This document shows, one piece after another, positions 34,627 through 44,699 of a stretch of 64,000 nt of DNA (the first letter of the stretch is position 1; every line of letters starts with the position of its first letter). Under the pieces are notes generated by a model. It made no database searches. It saw only the letters and a list, made by a program, of their open reading frames with translations, and had not been told where the DNA came from. A program made the translations under genes and the position numbers. The stretch comes from Epiperipatus broadwayi (lineage: Eukaryota > Onychophora > Udeonychophora > Euonychophora > Peripatidae). The stretch is from NCBI GenBank assembly GCA_028023455.1, contig JAQFVV010012394.1:28041010-28105009 (forward strand), in the 5' to 3' direction.

Positions 34627-35297
34627 TATATTTTCGCAGGCAAAGTTTTTGATTTAGGTTTGAATTACAATTTTTTTTCTTATAAAATATGTTTTTTATA
34701 ATTATTCATATTCAAATTTAAAACCAGACAATCTAAACAATAAAACCATACTTTAGTATTTGAAATGTAATTTGCATGCATTAAAATTATTTGCAAGATT
34801 TTTATGTTTATGAAGGTAGTGTTTTTTAAAAAGCAATTTTTAGTTCAACAATCAAGAGATATTAAGATTACATCCTTTATTTCTTTTGCTTTATATTTTA
34901 ATTAAATGTAAATGCTTTTTATGAATTCATTCATGAAATTGGACGAAAGTGTATTTTTAAATAATATAGCGCCATCTATTGCTCATTAATGAAAGCTTAC
35001 TAAACCAAATTCAATATGGTTTGAAATTTGGGAAGCCAAGACTGTAATTGCATTGTCATGGATACCTAACATATATAAAATTTGAAGAAAATTTGTTCAA
35101 TAGAAGTATGTTAAAAATTAGTTATAAAAATTTATGTAAACAAACCAACTAATAAACAGAATTTCTAAGTAAAATAAAAGCCTTTAAAAACGTGAAGATA
35201 GATAACTTTACATTTAAACATTACTTTACTTATTTATCCATCAATTCTTAAGTTAATTTTCTAAAAAATAATTAATTACAACTAGAAAAATACTTAC
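34627..35297. other. AT-rich intronic DNA with an interspersed-repeat-like tail
   Basis: Around 34940-35150 the text (AATATAGCGCCATCTATTG, GAAGAAAATTTGTTCAATAG, CAAACCAACTAATAAACAG) has the style of common non-autonomous invertebrate repeats. It could not be assigned to a class. Confidence 0.35.
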
Positions 35298-35402
35298 TTG
35301 ACTTTGTTGTGTCGGTGAGGATTGTGTTTGTTGTAGTTGGTAAGGAAAAGGTTGTGTATATCTTTGATCTAATACTAAAGCATTTGCATCTAAAGTGATG
35401 GG
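35298..35402 (-). CDS. CRTC: CRTC internal exon (most upstream exon recognised)
   Basis: The minus strand reads a TTTGTAG acceptor, then 35 whole codons (PITLDANALVLDQRYTQPF, then PYQLQQTQSSPTQQSQ), then a consensus GTAAGT donor. Length is exactly 105 bp, phase 0 at both ends, matching the next exon at 25627-25863. The ITLDAN-L-LDQRYT segment followed by a Gln-rich run fits the central region of CRTC proteins. Evidence is thinner than for the other exons because the peptide is short and no alignment was run. The exons for the N-terminal coiled-coil CREB-binding domain were not found upstream in this window. Confidence 0.72.
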
Positions 35403-36209
35403 CTACAAATAATATACAAACATATATATATATATGGGTGCATTTAAAACAACTAAAAAAACTTGAAAAAATATATATATGATGTTAACATATTCAATTC
35501 ATTGACAAATCATCAAATATGGAATAGTGATTCATTAATAATATATTTAAAATAAACATGTTATATATACAAACACACATTTATAGCTATTAAAAGAATA
35601 TTTGGTGCTAGTTTGATATGTGACCAATGATAAGTTTCACAGTTTGATGTGTAATTATAGTTGACAATATCTTACTGATTTTCTAAAACATGCTAATATT
35701 ATCATCAGTACAAATCTTCAAATTATTATATTTAAAATTTATAACATTTTCTTTCAATAGTATTCTTTTTTTTCTTTATTTACACATAAAAAATGTAACT
35801 GGCTTGGAATCGGCAATGACATGAAGTACATGTCATAGTCTGTATAGGGTGAATAATCTAATGAAAGCAAGCTTTTAGTTTTAAGATAAATGTTAATAAA
35901 CTATAGATGATTTTAAAGAGGGAAATAGTTATTTATATTTAAGAATTACAGTAAGAGATAAAACAAAAAGGTTTACAGGGATCTGGTTTGATGAAATAAG
36001 CAACAATTAATGATGATTAAAAAATAAGAATCTGATTTACAAGTTTTATGGTATTCAGTTTCAGATATATACATTAAATTAGTATATATCTAGATTATAA
36101 GAAAGTTATTATCTCAGTTTCGCAAACTTTTATATTTGTTATATAACAATTTTACATTTCATACTATATTTACATTAAATTTGTGGTTGTTTGAGTTAAG
36201 AAAATATAT
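35403..36209. other. AT-rich DNA upstream of the CRTC exon
   Basis: TA and CA microsatellites and AT-rich text. No exon, RNA gene or repeat boundary is recognised before the gypsy LTR at 36210. Confidence 0.45.
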
Positions 36210-38309
36210 TGTAACGGAATAGCGTTACATAGGGTTTGAAACCGAGTAAAAATAAAGATAATAATTGTCTCAGTAAATAGTCAAGGCGTTCGTATAAATT
36301 AATAAAATAACATTTTCTAAAAAATATAATAAAAGAAAATATAATATGCCATTATAAATATTAATAGATAATTTCCACTTGTATACGCCACGGGGTATTT
36401 TAAAAAAAAGGGTTTCTTTTAGAAGTATAATTATAGTAAAAGTAAAACTTATAGAAATGATTTTGAGAAAAGATTAAATGCTCGACTTCTAAGTTAATGT
36501 AAATTGTATTGTTCTGGTAAGACACGCACACACGTATGCACTCAAAGTGTGAATGAATAGAAGTTTGTTAACTGAGATTGCAACACGAGATTGCCTAGAC
36601 CTAAAATTGCCTTAAGCACAAGGATTGAGTGAACATTTACATCGGACGCGGACCCGAACGACAACTCTAAAAATATGGAACTCTGGGGGGAGATTGGATC
36701 CTAAGATAAGATCCATCTCATATAAATATCACGAAAAATCTATTCAAAGGTGGGCTTGATATTGTTGCTTAATATGTTTTCGCTTAACGTGCTTGCTTGA
36801 TATATTCAATATAGTCTACTTGATATAGCTTGATATAAAATAATATTCTTTCGTTTCGCCGTATCCATATTCAAGATGATCGTTGTGAAATTAATACTGA
36901 GAGCGTCGATTATCATGATGGGCTAGGAAACCCGTCAGTGATTGATCGACGCTCCGCCACCAAATATCTCCGAAGCTATGAATATTTAACGACATCTCCA
37001 CGTGAAAGTAATGCTCCGATCGAATAATAATGTTCCGAGAAATACCAGAATCGTCCAGACCGCGCTATGCTCAACTTTGAATAAAACGAATACTTCATTA
37101 TGAAGATGCCATATCCCACGTTCAAATCCTCATTTCATTCGAAGCAGCGGAAATCGAAATCCAAATCCTAGGTAACAATTTATTTTACTTTATGTTTCAT
37201 TCACTCCATTCGTAAACTCTTAAAGGCAATCTCAAAGTTAACTAACTTACACTTGCGTAAATTAAATCATAAAAGATTCCGTAACATTTAACCTATTATT
37301 GTAACTTATCTTTGTGTAACCTCAACATTCATAAAATCAAATTTAATCTTAGGACTTTTTCCAAAACATGAACTTTGACCTTAATTATTATCTAATAAGT
37401 CATCGCAATTACTTTTAAGATATAAAATGAAATTTGTATTCCATATTGTAGTATGTATAATATATTTCTATCTGTGCAGTGCGTGAATGCGTGTGTGTGG
37501 TGTGCTAATAAAATTTGAATTAATATTGCTTTTTTTATCTTTAATAAACTTGTTCAGTATTTAAAACAAGTCAGAGCATTTCTCAAATCATTTCCTATAA
37601 TTAAATCTTTATTTTATATTTTCAGTTATTAATAAAGTTATCATTTATTTAATTATATCACTTTAGATTTATCTTTTTAAACTTTGTTGCTTTTTAAAAA
37701 TGTCATTTACAAACATCGTGCCGTAAGTCACGATGTTTATTTATTTAATTATTCCGTAGTTAAGATAGATTTAAGAGTTGGGAGGGTCTATTATAAAAAG
37801 TATAAATAAATGTCAATAAATTATAAGTAAAGCTGGAGTAAATAATTCTACCGGACGGTATGATATGGGGGGATGATCTTATAGCTCTAATTGTTTCGAG
37901 ACAGAAACAAATTATCGTATTGGTTCCAAATAACCAATGACCAGGTCCAATGCTTGGATCGACCTATTAATCAATCAAGCGTCTTATCCATTAGTTAATA
38001 TAGCGTCTTTTACCAGAAGAGTAATTTAGAAATAATTACATCGCGACCCTGAGTGACCCTATTGGTCCATGCTGGGAGTTTGAGTTTGTGGGCGGGATTA
38101 GACTTCGAAATCGTTTTGATATGACGTAAGGTGATGCGAGTAGTTAAATTGTAATTAAATTATCGTATCTGGCGCCCCCTTGTATTGAGAGTGAACAATT
38201 ATCGATATAAGAAAATAAATAAAGCTTTACGCTATGTCATGTTTATTTCGGAGCTCTCGATCTCTTTTAGGAACGTACGGATAAAAGATAGATAGACCGT
38301 ACGGTAACA
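36210..38309 (+). repeat. 5' LTR of gypsy element 1
   Basis: 2,100 bp, unusually long relative to the 4-kb interior. AT-rich with no ORF. It contains a strong hairpin (36901-36954) and a small CATCGTG/CACGATG stem near 37715-37735. About 99% identical by eye to 42356-44453. Confidence 0.9.
36901..36954 (+). other. Strong hairpin in the LTR
   Basis: Outer stem GAGCGTCGAT/ATCGACGCTC (10 bp, perfect), inner stem TGATGGG/CCCGTCA (one wobble) with an 8-base loop, and an ATCA/TGAT stem between. The same hairpin is kept at 43046-43099 in the 3' LTR. It may be an RNA structure, but its function is unknown. Confidence 0.7.
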
Positions 38310-38311
38310 AT

Positions 38312-38330
38312 TGGCGCTTCCAACGTGAGG
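38312..38330 (+). promoter_or_regulatory. Primer-binding-site candidate of gypsy element 1
   Basis: TGGCGCTTCCAACGTGAGG lies two bases inside the 5' LTR, the position and TGG start expected of a tRNA primer-binding site. The segment is repeated imperfectly 30 bp downstream (about 38342-38371). The priming tRNA is not identified. Confidence 0.6.
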
Positions 38331-38710
38331 CTAATACAAATGACGCTTCCAAACGTGAAGTTAATGCAAATAATGTGTTAGAGAAGCAAATCAAGATATT
38401 AGCAAAAGCGGCCGAACCTCGGAAAAGACGCAAAACTTTTTGCATGTAAACAAAAGCTTTGGACGAATATAAATAAACGGAACAAAACGCAGCGATTCAT
38501 AACATCGCAAACCTTTTAAATAAAACATTGGGAGCCGGAGAGAAATAAATAAAAAAAAAAACATAGCGGGAGATAGAGGAGCGGACGTCGATCAGTCGCT
38601 GTTATCATAAATAAATAAAATAAAAGTAAAATAATCACATTCCTGTAAACAGTGACAAAAAGTTATAATAGATCAAAAATAAATCAAAAATAAATCGAAT
38701 ATTAAACAGG

Positions 38711-39295
38711 ATGGAGGGAAAATGGATTAAACTCGAGCATTTTAAAGGAAAGGGAGACGAAAGCCCATGTCGACATGTGGAAAGTCTGAAGAGGTTGTTC
38801 TCTTACGGGCAGTTTAGTGAAGAATCTAAGATAGCAATTGCATGCAGCCATATCCAAGGGGAGGTAGTGGAATGGTGGGAGGCGATGAAAGAGAAACCGG
38901 AGACGTTCGAAGAATACCAAAGAGCCATAATGGGAAGATATTGGGGATTAGCCCAACAAGAAAGGGAAAAATGGGCAATCGAGCAAAGCAAAAAGGAAGA
39001 AGATGAAACATACAGTACCTTCGTACAGCGACAGGTGGCGAGATTAAAAAAAATAAATGAATATCAAGTACCGGAAGAGCGGCAAATCAGGATAGCAGGA
39101 CGCAACCTACCCAGGGAGATTAGACAAGTCATTGAGGGGGAAACTGAGATAACAAGAGTGTTGAAGAAATTAGAGGCAATCGAGAATGATGACTATTTTA
39201 ACAAAGAAGAGAACGATGGGATCAGGATAGCTAATATAACACAAGATGAAGGGGGAAGGACCTCGGAGAAAACAGGAGTGCCCAATAATCGATAG
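38711..39295 (+). CDS. gypsy element 1 Gag-like protein
   Basis: The 194-codon ORF begins with ATG about 400 bp after the 5' LTR. It encodes a charged protein (HFKGKGDESPCRHVESLKRLF, GEVVEWWEAM, TYSTFVQRQVARLKK, RIAGRNLPREIRQVI) of the retrotransposon Gag capsid type, which would package element RNA. No zinc-knuckle CCHC is seen, and the protein is short compared with typical Gag (300 or more residues), so the C-terminal part may be lost or shifted. It stops at TAG 39293-39295. The protease frame follows in the -1 register with only seven overlapping bases (39289-39295) and no slippery heptamer, so a mutation or sequence error is as likely as programmed frameshifting. Confidence 0.75.
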   Translation: MEGKWIKLEHFKGKGDESPCRHVESLKRLFSYGQFSEESKIAIACSHIQGEVVEWWEAMKEKPETFEEYQRAIMGRYWGLAQQEREKWAIEQSKKEEDETYSTFVQRQVARLKKINEYQVPEERQIRIAGRNLPREIRQVIEGETEITRVLKKLEAIENDDYFNKEENDGIRIANITQDEGGRTSEKTGVPNNR

Positions 39296-39699
39296 TGTCA
39301 ATCCAAGGGGTTCATGCGAGGGCTCTGCTGGATACGGGAAGTCAAGTGTCGGTAATGGCTCAGGAAATTTTTAACAGGATCGCCCAAGGGCCGACAGAAA
39401 TGAAAATCTTGCCATTAAAAGGGACCCAGATCATACTGGCCAATGGGAAAAAGGCAAGAATACAGACCAAACAGGTGTGGGCGAATATAGTTATTGCAGG
39501 ACAGGAATTCACCCAGGTGGTATTAATACTTGAGGGGCTGATATGTGACTTAGTGTTAGGATCTGATTTCATGAGAATGGCAAGTGTAACATTGATTATG
39601 GGACTGAACAAGCAAGGATCGGTAGAGTCACAGTGCCTTTTGAAAAAAAAATGGATAGAGAACCAGAAAGGCAGAGGAAGCTGCAATGTATCATGGTAA
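39289..39699 (+). CDS. gypsy element 1 aspartic protease region
   Basis: The frame encodes ALLDTGSQVSVM, the DTG(S) active-site motif of retroelement aspartic proteases, about 10 residues from its start. It continues through a beta-rich stretch to CDLVLGSDFMRMA, the conserved second motif (LG-DF). It would cut the Gag-Pol polyprotein. It has no own start, so it must be made by frameshift from Gag or was separated from it by a mutation. The last 30 residues (after about 39600) do not resemble the linker before RT, suggesting another frame break near the A-run at 39640. Confidence 0.75.
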   Translation, partial: SIVSIQGVHARALLDTGSQVSVMAQEIFNRIAQGPTEMKILPLKGTQIILANGKKARIQTKQVWANIVIAGQEFTQVVLILEGLICDLVLGSDFMRMASVTLIMGLNKQGSVESQCLLKKKWIENQKGRGSCNVSW

Positions 39700-40445
39700 A
39701 AGGGGAGATTGAAAAAAGAATTAATGAAATGACTGGGCCAGACAAGGGGCAGAGAGAGTTTAGAAGAGTGGGGGGGGGACAGGGGGTTTTTTCCGGACAG
39801 CGGGGTGAATCAAAGGTGACGACCACCGAATCCGGTTGAACACCAGCAACCCATATCAAACTAGGGCGTGCCCATCCCCTTCAATACCGTAGGGAGATTG
39901 AAACCACACTCCAGCTGAGAGCAGGGGGATATAGGTGGGGGTAACAAAATGTACCCCCACATAAAAACCCCATCGCAAATTGTGCCTCGATACGATTAAA
40001 AGCGCCTCCCGTAGAACGGTGACAATTTTTCGGAACAAGCGCTCCTCCCCCACTATGGATTTAACAAATAGCTACTGGCAAATGAGCCCCCCTCCACCCT
40101 CCCCGAACGATGGAAAACACCACATTCGCAATACAACCGACAGGCGGACGTTTATCGTGTGCCTTTTGGTTAAGTAGGGGGGGGGTGGGGGGGGCCGGAC
40201 CAAGGATTAAGAACAGGGTGGAGGAGCATTGGTTGCCTGGACAGAAAGGTGCTACAGAGGACCTACGAGACGAACAGAAGGGAATAAAAATAAACCTAAA
40301 GAAAAGCCATTTTGCGACCCAGGAAGTCAAGTTCTTGGGACACATCATAAGCCCGGATGGAATGCGGCCTAACCCCGAAAAATCCAGGCTATCCAAAAAT
40401 TCCCCGCCCCGAAGAAGAGAAAGGATATTAAGGCATTCCTCGGAA
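39700..40445 (+). pseudogene. gypsy element 1 reverse transcriptase, gutted
   Basis: Pieces of RT survive in different frames: LCLDTIK, TMDLTNSYWQM (40057-40089, the first catalytic-Asp motif), TFAIQPTGGRL and, beginning near 40280, GIKINLKKSHFATQEVKFLGHI. The segment that should hold the Y-x-D-D catalytic motif between the FAIQPTGG block and GIKINLKK is missing, and about 60 residues seem lost. G runs of 9 at 39771 and of 8-9 at 40179-40194 sit at frame breaks. The enzyme cannot work as read. Confidence 0.75.
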
Positions 40446-41944
40446 TGTGCACCTTCTACAACAAATTCTATGAAAACTTCTCCCATGATATGGAACCCCT
40501 ATTACAATTATTAAGAAAGGAGCAAGCATGGATATGGGATGAGAGACAGGAACGGAGTTTCCAGAGAGTAAAGGAAGGATTCTTGAAACAAACCATATTA
40601 GCATACCCGGACTTCGACAAGATGTTTTGGGTACAGACGGACAGCAGCGACATCGGGCTAGGAGCCACGTTGTACCAAAAGGGGCCGGATGGAGAACAAA
40701 GGGTGTTGGCATTCATTAGCCGACTACTCAAGGATCCCGAACGAAGATACACGGTCACCGAACGAGAAGCCCTCGCCATAGTGTGGGCTTTCAAAAAATT
40801 CCGACAGTACCTGGTCGGGTCCAAAGTGAGAGTAGTTACCGACCATCGGAGTCTGGAATTTCTAAATAAAAGTTTTCTGACAAACAATAGGTTAGTGAGG
40901 TGGAGCTTAGCCCTGCAGGAGTTCCAATATGAAGTGGAATATTGTAAAGGGAAGGATAACGTGATCGCGGACACACTGAGCCGTTACCCTGTGGGAACAC
41001 AGCCAAATGCCGAGGCGGAGGAGTTCGCGTACATAGCCGCTACTACCAGGCGAAGCAGGGAGGGTGAGTTTAATGCAAACGACATTCGGAGGGGCCAGAA
41101 AGAGGATGAAGAATGCCAACGAATAATGCGATACCTACGTGAGAGGAAGCCAAAGGCAGGCTCTGACCGAAAAAGGGAAGAGACCGAGGGGGGTCCCTTA
41201 TGGAAATATCGGGACCGGTGCATTATCCTGGAAGGAATAGTCCAAAGGAAAACAGGGAATGGGAAACAAACCCGTATTGTAATACCAGAAGGAATGCGAG
41301 ATCGAATGGTTGATGAAACACATCAGGAACGTGGCCATTACGGAACAAGCAAAACTGAGGGGTACCTTAATAATTGGTTTTACTGGCCAGGAATGCACCA
41401 CGACATTGTCAGAAGACTACGGGGTTGTGAGATTTGTGCGAGGACAAAACCGTTAAATCGGTCGAATGAAGGACCTCAGATACCGATCATCGTCCGGGAA
41501 CCAAACCACACCTTGGCGATTGATTATTACGGGCCCTTGCCGATGGCTGGGGGAAAGAGGTATTTACTGGTCACATACGATTTGTGCTCCAAAATGGTCG
41601 CTGCGTACCCCATGGCCCGGACTAATGCGCACCAGACCATCAAACTGTTGGAAACCAAACAATTTCCGATCATCGGGAAACCCAAGTGCCTTTTATCGGA
41701 TCATGGCACACCATTCGTGTCAAAGACATGGAGGCAATGGGTGAACCAAACAGGGATCAAACATCATATGACATCGATCCGGAACCCGCAGAGCAACCCA
41801 TGCGAGCGGGTAATGCGGGAATTGGGGCGGCTATTCCGCGTATACACTGCAGGAGATCATCGGAAATGGGTCCGGGAGATTCCCCGGATTACTGGAATGA
41901 TCAATACCTCAAAGAATGAGTCGACTGGACTTGAACCAAGTTGA
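40445..41944 (+). CDS. gypsy element 1 RNase H plus integrase
   Basis: This 499-codon frame starts in the RT connection domain (MCTFYNKFYENFSHDMEPL). RNase H follows with all four acidic positions readable: QTDSSD, TEREAL, VTDHRSL and IADTLSR. The integrase has an HHCC zinc module (THQERGHYG, then CEICARTK) and a catalytic D, D, E triad in AIDYYGPL, LSDHGTPF and NPCERVMRELG. It would insert the cDNA. The first ATG is internal to Pol, not a true start. The frame ends at 41944; the remaining integrase tail is in another frame at 42071-42289, so one frame break separates them. Motifs are better preserved than those of RT. Confidence 0.88.
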   Translation: MCTFYNKFYENFSHDMEPLLQLLRKEQAWIWDERQERSFQRVKEGFLKQTILAYPDFDKMFWVQTDSSDIGLGATLYQKGPDGEQRVLAFISRLLKDPERRYTVTEREALAIVWAFKKFRQYLVGSKVRVVTDHRSLEFLNKSFLTNNRLVRWSLALQEFQYEVEYCKGKDNVIADTLSRYPVGTQPNAEAEEFAYIAATTRRSREGEFNANDIRRGQKEDEECQRIMRYLRERKPKAGSDRKREETEGGPLWKYRDRCIILEGIVQRKTGNGKQTRIVIPEGMRDRMVDETHQERGHYGTSKTEGYLNNWFYWPGMHHDIVRRLRGCEICARTKPLNRSNEGPQIPIIVREPNHTLAIDYYGPLPMAGGKRYLLVTYDLCSKMVAAYPMARTNAHQTIKLLETKQFPIIGKPKCLLSDHGTPFVSKTWRQWVNQTGIKHHMTSIRNPQSNPCERVMRELGRLFRVYTAGDHRKWVREIPRITGMINTSKNESTGLEPS

Positions 41945-42070
41945 CTCCATTATGGACGACCTATACCGTATCCTTACAATGACAGACCCGCGATCCAAAC
42001 AGGAAGAGTTGATCGAAAACAGGACAATCGGATGGCACTACGGAGATTGGAACATATGGGGGAAAAGTGA

Positions 42071-42289
42071 ATGCAGACCAATAAGCCAATCCGAAACACG
42101 TTCAATGTGGGTGATAGAGTGATGGTAAGAGCAAACCCGGTCAGTCGACCGGAACAGCACATATACAAGAAATTCCTCGACATCTATGAGGGACCATATG
42201 AGATCGTCAGGGCATATGGGAATAATGCCTTCGTACTGACCCAAGGAAAGGGAACATTTAATGCAAGGGCACTGAAGAGGGCCGAATAA
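42071..42289 (+). CDS. gypsy element 1 integrase C-terminal GPY/F-type tail
   Basis: The frame encodes FNVGDRVMVRANPVSRPEQ and, near residue 40, EGPYEIVRAYGNNAFVLTQ, the SH3-like GPY/F module that ends many Ty3/gypsy integrases. It is separated from the main integrase frame by a break between 41944 and about 42070. It stops shortly before the purine-rich tract, so this is the true Pol end. Confidence 0.75.
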   Translation: MQTNKPIRNTFNVGDRVMVRANPVSRPEQHIYKKFLDIYEGPYEIVRAYGNNAFVLTQGKGTFNARALKRAE

Positions 42290-42342
42290 CCTGGCTCCTA
42301 ATCAGAGCTAAAATCCGCATTCCCCGGATTTTACTCTACACC

Positions 42343-42355
42343 AGGCGGGGAGATA
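42343..42355 (+). promoter_or_regulatory. Polypurine tract candidate of gypsy element 1
   Basis: GGCGGGGAGATA sits immediately before the TG of the 3' LTR at 42356, where plus-strand priming is expected. It is not purely purine, so it is assigned by position. Confidence 0.5.
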
Positions 42356-44453
42356 TGTAACGGAATAGCGTTACATAGGGTTTGAAACCGAGTAAAAATA
42401 AAGATAATAATTGTCTCAGTAAATAGTCAAGGCGTTCGTATAAATTAATAAAATAACATTTTCTAAAAAATATAATAAAAGAAAATATAATATGCCATTA
42501 TAAATATTAATAGATAATTTCCACTTGTATACGCCACGGGGTATTTAAAAAAAAGGGTTTCTTTTAGAAGTATAATTATAGTAAAAGTAAAACTTATAGA
42601 AATGATTTTGAGAAAAGATTAAATGCTCGACTTCTAAGTTAATGTAAATTGTATTGTTCTGGTAAGACACGCACACACGTATGCACTCAAAGTGTGAATG
42701 AATAGAAGTTTGTTAACTGAGATTGCAACATGAGATTGCCTAGACCTAAAATTGCCTTAAGCACAAGGATTGAGTGAACATTTACATCGGACGCGGACCC
42801 GAACGACAACTCTAAAAATATGGAACTCTGGGGGGAGATTGGATCCTAAGATAAGATCCATCTCATATAAATATCACGAAAAATCTATTCAAAGGTGGGC
42901 TTGATATTGTTGCTTAATATGTTTTCGCTTATCGTGCTTGCTTGATATATTCAATATAGTCTACTTGATATAGCTTGATATAAAATAATATTCTTTCGTT
43001 TCGCCGTATCCATATTCAAGATGATCGTTGTGAAATTAATACTGAGAGCGTCGATTATCATGATGGGCTAGGAAACCCGTCAGTGATTGATCGACGCTCC
43101 GCCACCAAATATCTCCGAAGCTATGAATATTTAACGACATCTCCACGTGAAAGTAATGCTCCGATCGAATAATAATGTTCCGAGAAATACCAGAATCGTC
43201 CAGACCCGCTATGCTCAACTTTGAATAAAATGAATACTTCATTATGAAGATGCCATATCCCACGTTCAAATCCTCATTTCATTGAAGCAGCGGAAATCGA
43301 AATCCAAATCCTAGGTAACAATTTATTTTACTTTATGTTTCATTCACTCTATTCGTAAACTCTTAAAGGCAATCTCAAAGTTAACTAACTTACACTTGCG
43401 TAAATTAAATCATAAAAGATTCCGTAACATTTAACCTATTATTGTAACTTATCTTTGTGTAACCTCAACATTCATAAAATCAAATTTAATCTTAGGACTT
43501 TTTCCAAAACATGAACTTTGACCTTAATTATTATCTAATAAGCCATCGCAATTACTTTTAAGATATAAAATGAAATTTGTATTCCATATTGTAGTATGTA
43601 TAATATATTTCTTTCTGTGCGAGTGCGTGAATGCGTGTGTGTGCGTGTGCTAATAAAATTTGAATTAATATTGCTTTTTTTATCTTTAATAAACTTGTTC
43701 AGTATTTAAAACAAGTCGAGCATTTCTCAAATCATTTCCTATAATTAAATCTTTATTTTATATTTTCGTTATTAATAAAGTTATCATTTATTTAATTATA
43801 TTACTTTAGATTTATCTTTTTAAACTTTGTTGCTTTTTTAAAAATGTCATTTACAAACATCGTGCCGTAAGTCACGATGTTTATTTATTTAATTATTCCG
43901 TAGTTAAGATAGATTTAAGAGTTGGGCGGGTCTATTATAAAAAGTATAAATAAATGTCAATAAATTATAAGTAAAGCTGGAGTAAATAATTCTACCGGAC
44001 GGTATGATATGGGGAGATGATCTTATAGCTCTAATTGTTTCGAGACAGAAACAAATTATCGTATTGGTTCCAAATAACCAATGACCAGGTCCAATGCTTG
44101 GATCGACCTATTAATCAATCAAGCGTCTTATCCATTAGTTAATATAGCATCTTTTACCAGAAGAGTAATTTAGAAATAATTACATCGCGACCCTGAGTGA
44201 CCCTATTGGTCCATGCTGGGAGTTTGAGCTTGTGGGCGGGATTAGACTTCGAAATCGTTTTGATATGACGTAAGGTGATGCGAGAAGTTAAATTGTAATT
44301 AAATTATCGTATCTGGCGCCCCCTTGTATTGAGAGTGAACAATTATCGATATAAGAAAATAAATAAAGCTTTACGCTATGTCATGTTTGTTTCGGAGCTC
44401 TCGATCTCTTTTAGGAACGTACGGATAAAAGATAGATAGACCGTACGGTAACA
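42356..44453 (+). repeat. 3' LTR of gypsy element 1
   Basis: 2,098 bp, with the same TGTAACGG start and GGTAACA end as the 5' LTR, and the hairpin at 43046-43099. Differences from the 5' LTR are about 20 scattered substitutions and 1-bp indels. Confidence 0.9.
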
Positions 44454-44459
44454 ATATAT

Positions 44460-44695
44460 ATATATATATTGATCTTTTAAGTGTTTAATAAATAAAAAAT
44501 ATAGAAATTAAAGTTGTATTTCAATATTAATATAATAATTACCCATTCAGAAATGAGTATGGCCATTCCAAATCTAAAAAAAAAGGAGCAAATACTCTAA
44601 AAGTGAGTATTTTGCAGTGACTATATATGAATGATAAATATGTCCACATACATAAAATACTAGTTTATTTCTCTGTTCATTTGATGTTTTATGAT
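44460..44695. other. AT-rich DNA next to the gypsy insertion
   Basis: A TA microsatellite directly after the LTR, then AT-rich text. No feature recognised. Confidence 0.4.
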
Positions 44696-44699
44696 GTTA

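Larger units (their letters stand above)
25864..35297 (-). other. CRTC intron (about 9.4 kb)
   Basis: It is bounded by the GTAAGT donor below 35298 and the TTTAG acceptor above 25863, phase 0. Block 25864-29070 is extremely AT-rich and featureless, and 29165-30735 is similar. From 30.7 kb upward it contains an old RTE copy, hairpins, a Penelope fragment and long palindromes. I cannot exclude an unseen phase-0 exon, since CRTC proteins vary in this part. Confidence 0.65.
36210..44453 (+). mobile_element. Ty3/gypsy LTR retrotransposon with 2.1-kb LTRs
   Basis: An 8.2-kb element with a 5' LTR at 36210-38309, a 4.05-kb interior and a 3' LTR at 42356-44453. LTRs begin TGTAACGG and end GGTAACA. 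The order gag, protease, RT, RNase H, integrase (chromodomain not seen) defines Ty3/gypsy. A 4-bp TSD, ATAT, flanks it (36206-36209 and 44454-44457), though the target is TA-rich so this is weaker proof. LTRs differ at roughly 20 sites over 2.1 kb, so insertion is recent. The interior is clearly GC-richer than the genome around it. The RT part is damaged. Confidence 0.9.

Noticed and set aside
36901-36954. Hammerhead ribozyme in the gypsy LTR
   Set aside because: The GAAAC...GTC part is present but the CTGANGA core is not (reads ATGATGG) and there is no stem II; it folds better as a plain hairpin.
38072-38310. Host gene exon within the GC-richer end of the LTR
   Set aside because: The same sequence is repeated at the end of the 3' LTR, so it belongs to the element.
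39289-39295. Programmed -1 frameshift between gypsy Gag and protease
   Set aside because: Only seven overlapping bases and no X-XXY-YYZ heptamer; a mutation or sequencing indel is as likely.
38227-42244. Minus-strand and alternate-frame ORFs within gypsy element 1
   Set aside because: They overlap the recognised Gag, protease, RNase H and integrase frames and carry no motifs of their own.
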